Assembly: GCA_021106775.1 (NCBI GenBank) | Contig: JAIOTL010000249.1 | Coordinates: 1-18,905 of the forward strand | Direction: 5' to 3' | From: Planctomycetota bacterium | GTDB lineage: Bacteria > Planctomycetota > UBA8742 > SKZP01 > JAIOTL01 | DNA: 18,905 nucleotides | Shown: one piece after another, positions 16,567 through 18,905 of the stretch | How the letters are laid out: every line of letters begins with the position of its first letter | Numbering within the stretch: the first letter of the stretch is position 1 | Program-made: the position numbers and the translations under genes | Notes under the pieces: model-generated | Seen by the model: only the letters and a program-made list of their open reading frames with translations | Databases searched by the model: none | Told to the model about the DNA's origin: nothing

Positions 16567-16607
16567 GACAGTTTCTGCCCCGAACCGGGACAACCACTAC
16601 CGCTGTC
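16567..16607 (-). promoter_or_regulatory. SECIS-like hairpin directly after the in-frame TGA
   Basis: Read on the minus strand, GACAG follows the TGA (16607-16603) and can pair with CTGTC at 16571-16567. Inside lies a 7-bp hairpin, TGTCCCG (16592-16586) with CGGGGCA (16582-16576), with one G-T pair and a GTT loop. The upper stem begins 15 nt after the TGA, and the first loop base, G at 16585, comes 22 nt after it. This fits the general bacterial SECIS rules of a short stem with a small loop having G in its first two positions, about 16-37 nt from UGA. It is also GC-rich in an AT-rich region. Chance folding of a Gly-rich coding stretch is possible. Confidence 0.4.
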
Positions 16608-16610
16608 TCA
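16608..16610 (-). other. In-frame TGA inside the coiled-coil membrane protein gene
   Basis: This TGA is codon 411 of a 559-residue frame (17840 down to 16161). The frame is unchanged across it and no other stop occurs. It reads DDMTGG-[TGA]-DSGSGCPGSG, so a Cys sits six positions after the TGA. The local composition (Gly, Ser and Cys on both sides) matches a continuous low-complexity linker. The downstream ATG has no SD. Candidates are selenocysteine, supported by the hairpin at 16567-16607, a recent nonsense mutation or a sequence error. Confidence 0.75.
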
Positions 16611-17840
16611 GCCACCTGTCATGTCGTCCTGTGCCTTTTTTAGTTGGTCCTCCAGCATCTTCATCAATTGCTGATTATTCAAAAGCTTGCTCAAATCACC
16701 AAACTCACCTAGGGAATCCATTAAATCCAGCATTTGCTGGTTTGACAGACTGTTCAAATCCAAGCCATCAAGATTTTGTGCCATATTTTCCAGCAAACTT
16801 TGCATTTTTTCGTTTGAGAACTGCTCTGAAAGTTGGTTCAGTTTGTCCATAAGCTGTTGTTTTAGCTCTTCGCTTTTGTCCGACTCTTTGATTGCATCAA
16901 GCAGATTCTTCATCGTTTCCGAAGCTTTTGAAAAATCACCTTCCTGCAGATTTTTCTCGAATTCGTCCGTTTGTTTTTCGAACTCGCTTTTGTCTGCATT
17001 ATCGCTTTTCTCAGCATTTTTCGCCTGTTTTTTCATGTTCTGAACATCTTTTGCAAGCTTTGCCATTTCCTTACGTTCTTTTTCGATTTTGTCGCGCAAA
17101 CTTGAAAGCTCGGACAAAAGCTCCTTCTGTTTCTGCGGATTGTGAAATTTCTTCTTCAACGCTTCCGCTTTTTGCAGTCTATCCTTGAGTTCTTCATAAG
17201 ATTCGAGCAATTTGTTCGTTTCCTCAAGCACATTTTCGTTTTCCTTGAGTCGCTGCCATTCCGACTCCGATTCCGACAATGACCGGATAGCATCGACGAG
17301 ATGAAAGTTCTCGGAATCGTACTTTTTCTGCTGTTGCCCAAAATATTGAATTGTAGGAAGAAGCAGAAACAATCCGATGAACAGAATTATGCCAGATGCT
17401 GTGAAAATTGAGATTTTTCTGAAATTCTTTTTCAGCATTCCTGAAACGTTGGCGTGCTTGAGAGTCAGCATTGCGTCATAAATCAACGCCTGCTCGAAGT
17501 TAGTTTTGTCGTTTACGAGAAATGCAGACGAAATCCGCTCATCACTTTTAAGATAATCATCAATTCTGATTGCCGTCGAAAGTCGCGTGGGAAATTTCCT
17601 GAATATGCCGAAAAGCCCGAAACCAAGCACAATTCCCGCAAGAATCGGCATGCTGATGCTGAGACTGATAGGAATCGGATAAAAAATTCTGTCAACGATA
17701 ATGTTAACAGTAACGATAACTGATGCTGAGAATATGCCTATTAGCGACCAATAAAGAAAGGACATAAGCGCGACGCGAAATCCAGTAATTCTGATTTTGC
17801 TCTCGAATTTCCTGTATTCGTCTGAGGTTTTTATCGCCAT
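16608..17840 (-). CDS. Membrane/coiled-coil protein (DUF4175-like), N-terminal part up to in-frame TGA
   Basis: This is the first 410 residues of a probable 559-residue protein. Two hydrophobic helices near residues 20-48 and 55-80, and a third near 143-168, anchor it in the inner membrane. The first two flank a short loop, and residues 85-140 form a soluble segment with R-L-S-T-A-I-R-I-D-D, typical of this group. Residues about 190-400 are a long, highly charged coiled coil (Lys, Glu and Gln rich) with a Leu/Asn/Gln-rich end. The layout of membrane helices, coiled coil, Gly/Cys-rich linker and conserved C-terminal helix resembles DUF4175-like proteins of Planctomycetes and Lentisphaerae, often found near MoxR/Bat genes; none are here. 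The function is unknown. The start at 17840 has GGTGAT just upstream as a weak SD. It stops at TGA. Confidence 0.82.
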   Translation of the reverse strand: MAIKTSDEYRKFESKIRITGFRVALMSFLYWSLIGIFSASVIVTVNIIVDRIFYPIPISLSISMPILAGIVLGFGLFGIFRKFPTRLSTAIRIDDYLKSDERISSAFLVNDKTNFEQALIYDAMLTLKHANVSGMLKKNFRKISIFTASGIILFIGLFLLLPTIQYFGQQQKKYDSENFHLVDAIRSLSESESEWQRLKENENVLEETNKLLESYEELKDRLQKAEALKKKFHNPQKQKELLSELSSLRDKIEKERKEMAKLAKDVQNMKKQAKNAEKSDNADKSEFEKQTDEFEKNLQEGDFSKASETMKNLLDAIKESDKSEELKQQLMDKLNQLSEQFSNEKMQSLLENMAQNLDGLDLNSLSNQQMLDLMDSLGEFGDLSKLLNNQQLMKMLEDQLKKAQDDMTGG

Positions 17841-18238
17841 TTCATCACCATGGGTATTTCTTATAATATTATACCTTTTGGCTTACGAAAATTGCTGATT
17901 GTTTTCAATTTTTCATTAAGATGTGTTTGAAAACTCAGTAATTGTCATTCCTGCGAAAGCAGGAATCCATATAATATGCTGAATATTACACCTTCTGGAT
18001 TCCCAATCAAGTTGGGAATGACATTAAAATATACTTTTTCAAACACAGCCTAACCATGCTTGTTTATTTGTCGGATTTAGGCACTTGTCATGATATAGAT
18101 TTTCAATTTTTGCTCAGATTTATTCGAAATATTTTCTTGAAGATTGAGCGAAACCGCAAACGTAACCGAAGTTACATTGAGGATTTCGAGATTAATGAGA
18201 GGATAAAGATTGGATGAAGCTGGGTGAAAAGTGGGGAT
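17841..18238. other. Gene-free region with palindromic repeat
   Basis: About 400 bases without a supported gene lie between the coiled-coil gene and gatC. A perfect AT palindrome (TATAATATTATA, 17862-17873) just upstream of the 17840 start may contain the -10 box of that gene on the minus strand, but no good -35 box is seen. The interval 17922-18047 is a repeat element (separate entry). From 18048 to 18238 I see only AT-rich sequence with short stop-filled frames and no terminator. Confidence 0.6.
17922..18047 (+). mobile_element. REPIN/MITE-like palindromic element
   Basis: This element of 126 bases is bounded by a perfect 12-base inverted repeat, TGTGTTTGAAAA (17922-17933) and its reverse complement (18036-18047). 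Inside are two inverted arms, 17941-17969 and 17996-18025, both with the GTCATTCC core. Each arm folds alone: the left as an 8-bp stem with a GAAA loop (17947-17966), the right as an 8-bp stem ATTCCCAA/TTGGGAAT with loop TCAAG (17999-18019). Two hairpins in inverted order is the layout of a REPIN, while the terminal repeats recall a MITE. No transposase is encoded and no clear target-site duplication is visible. The arms are shared with the repeat at 12062-12231. Confidence 0.75.
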
Positions 18239-18544
18239 TTATTTCGTGTCAAGTGCCTTATCGTCCAGAATGACGGGAACTTTCAGCAAACCTTCGATTT
18301 GTTCGGGAGCGTTTTTCAGGGCTTCTGCACGGGAAAACGAGGTTTTTTCGGTGTCCTCTCGCATAACATTCAACAAAGGCTGAGCGTGAACGGTCTCTTT
18401 AATCCCTGTAATATCAACCTCTGCAAGCTGGTCAATATACTCAATAATATTCTGCATCTCACCTGCAAGCTTCTCGATTTCTGCATCCTCCATCTGCAAT
18501 CTCGCCAGAAATGCTACATCTTTCACAGTTTGAACATCAATCAT
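18239..18544 (-). CDS. gatC: Asp-tRNA(Asn)/Glu-tRNA(Gln) amidotransferase subunit C
   Basis: This 101-residue protein is of normal GatC length. It begins MIDVQTVKDVAFLARLQMEDAEIEKLAGEM, typical of GatC, with the following MQNIIEYIDQLAEVDI segment and the VHAQPLLNVMREDT motif around residues 51-64, which wraps around GatA. GatC stabilises the GatAB complex that converts misacylated Glu-tRNA(Gln) or Asp-tRNA(Asn) to the correct amide. GAGGTG upstream of the ATG supports the start. gatA and gatB are not adjacent: the next gene on this strand is the unrelated coiled-coil protein after a roughly 400-base gap. It is divergent from the aminopeptidase gene with 105 bases between the starts. Confidence 0.93.
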   Translation of the reverse strand: MIDVQTVKDVAFLARLQMEDAEIEKLAGEMQNIIEYIDQLAEVDITGIKETVHAQPLLNVMREDTEKTSFSRAEALKNAPEQIEGLLKVPVILDDKALDTK

Positions 18545-18611
18545 GCTTCACCTCAGTTTTTTATAAAGTACAATTTCAGCGAATAATTTCAACCCGCATA
18601 TATTTTAATGA

Positions 18612-18635
18612 TATATTAGTAATAAATGTTACTAA
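18612..18635 (+). promoter_or_regulatory. Possible -10 box with overlapping inverted repeat before pepC-like gene
   Basis: TATATT at 18612-18617 is a -10-like box in the gatC/aminopeptidase divergent gap; the best upstream match is TTTCAA at 18587-18592 (19-base spacer). TTAGTAA at 18616-18622 and its reverse complement TTACTAA at 18629-18635, with a 6-base spacer, form a perfect 7-base inverted repeat overlapping the box. This is where a repressor operator would sit, though it could also be a weak leader hairpin. Confidence 0.35.
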
Positions 18636-18649
18636 CAAAGGAGAATGAA

Positions 18650-18905
18650 TTGACAGAGTTTAATCAAGAAACAATCACAGGTGAGATGCTGGCTGACTTC
18701 TCAAAGAGTTTCAGAAGTGAACCAAGGTACATTATCGCTCAGAGCGCGATTGCAAACACCGAGTTGAACAAGGTCGCTCTCAACCGCGACAGGTTGACGC
18801 AGATAAATCATACATATTCGCATAAACTCGATGATTGGGAAGTAACAAACCAGCAGAAAAGCGGTCGTTGCTGGCTTTTCGCAGGTACAAACTTTCTACG
18901 CTACG
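18650..18905 (+). CDS. pepC: Aminopeptidase C / bleomycin hydrolase family (3' end outside window)
   Basis: These are the first 85 codons of a C1-family cysteine aminopeptidase, cut off by the window end. The key match is NQQKSGRCWLFAGTNFLR near residues 67-84, which carries the oxyanion Gln and the catalytic Cys of the PepC/bleomycin hydrolase family (usual form QKxSGRCWxFA). The preceding region also fits the family N-terminus. TTG at 18650 is chosen as the start because AAAGGAG (18637-18643) lies 6 bases upstream; the nearby ATG at 18645 meets a stop after two codons. The enzyme is cytosolic and hexameric in relatives and trims peptides from the N-terminus. The His and Asn/Asp of the catalytic set would lie beyond the window. 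Confidence 0.92.
   Translation, partial: MTEFNQETITGEMLADFSKSFRSEPRYIIAQSAIANTELNKVALNRDRLTQINHTYSHKLDDWEVTNQQKSGRCWLFAGTNFLRY

Noticed and set aside
17922..18047. CRISPR array or tRNA in the gene-free region
   Set aside because: The repeats are one pair of inverted hairpins, not evenly spaced direct repeats, and no cloverleaf can be drawn.
1..18905. Genome-wide use of code 4 or 25 (TGA as Trp or Gly)
   Set aside because: Many large genes here contain no in-frame TGA and use TGG for Trp and GGN for Gly. A full reassignment in AT-rich DNA would give many TGA codons.

Overview
This is an 18.9 kb stretch of moderately AT-rich DNA from what looks like an uncultured Gram-negative bacterium. An outer-membrane export lipoprotein, a LolC/LolE-type permease and a beta-barrel-like secreted protein imply an outer membrane. 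Three things point loosely to the PVC superphylum (Planctomycetes/Lentisphaerae) or a neighbouring lineage: the degenerate J-like domain of the 1548-3188 gene, the sequence style of the permease ends, and the coiled-coil/Gly-rich membrane protein near the right end. This placement is from memory of family sequences and is tentative. No rRNA, tRNA, CRISPR array, prophage or transposase gene was seen.

Layout. (1) 1-1316, plus strand: the 3' part of a VKOR-thioredoxin fusion, tightly followed by guanylate kinase. (2) 1317-1547: a doubtful 64-codon ORF and two small hairpins. (3) 1548-4452: a J-like-domain membrane protein, then a polysaccharide-export lipoprotein closed by a clear rho-independent terminator. 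(4) 4543-7813: a large Ser/Thr kinase with a STAS-like segment and C-terminal TPRs, then a small secreted beta-rich protein. (5) 7832-10891, minus strand: a large protein with receiver-like domains joined to a PEP/pyruvate-binding domain. (6) 11073-12011: YicC. (7) 12062-12231: repeat-rich spacer. (8) 12312-16145: a LolC/LolE/FtsX-like permease split by one in-frame TGA. (9) 16161-17840, minus strand: a membrane/coiled-coil protein also split by one in-frame TGA. (10) 17841-18238: gene-free, holding a REPIN/MITE-like palindromic element. (11) 18239-18544, minus strand: gatC, divergent from the 5' part of a PepC/bleomycin-hydrolase-type aminopeptidase at 18650.

The most unusual signal is the pair of in-frame TGA codons at 13578-13580 (plus) and 16608-16610 (minus). 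In both cases the frame is unchanged across the TGA, the two halves make one sensible protein, and the downstream half has no Shine-Dalgarno sequence. None of the 11 confident gene ends in the window uses TGA (nine TAA, two TAG). The minus-strand TGA is followed, 15 nt later, by a GC-rich hairpin whose loop begins with G, at a distance compatible with a bacterial SECIS element, and by a Cys six residues downstream. That makes it a candidate selenocysteine or other recoding site. The permease TGA lacks a convincing SECIS, so a nonsense mutation, sequencing error or other recoding remain open. Trp is written TGG throughout, so a wholesale TGA reassignment is unlikely.

Functionally the window mixes housekeeping genes (gmk, yicC, gatC, pepC) with cell-envelope genes (VKOR-Trx disulfide formation, polysaccharide export, lipoprotein-type permease, secreted barrel-like protein) and signalling genes (kinase, receiver-PEP-binding protein). 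Apart from VKOR-gmk there is little evidence of long operons.
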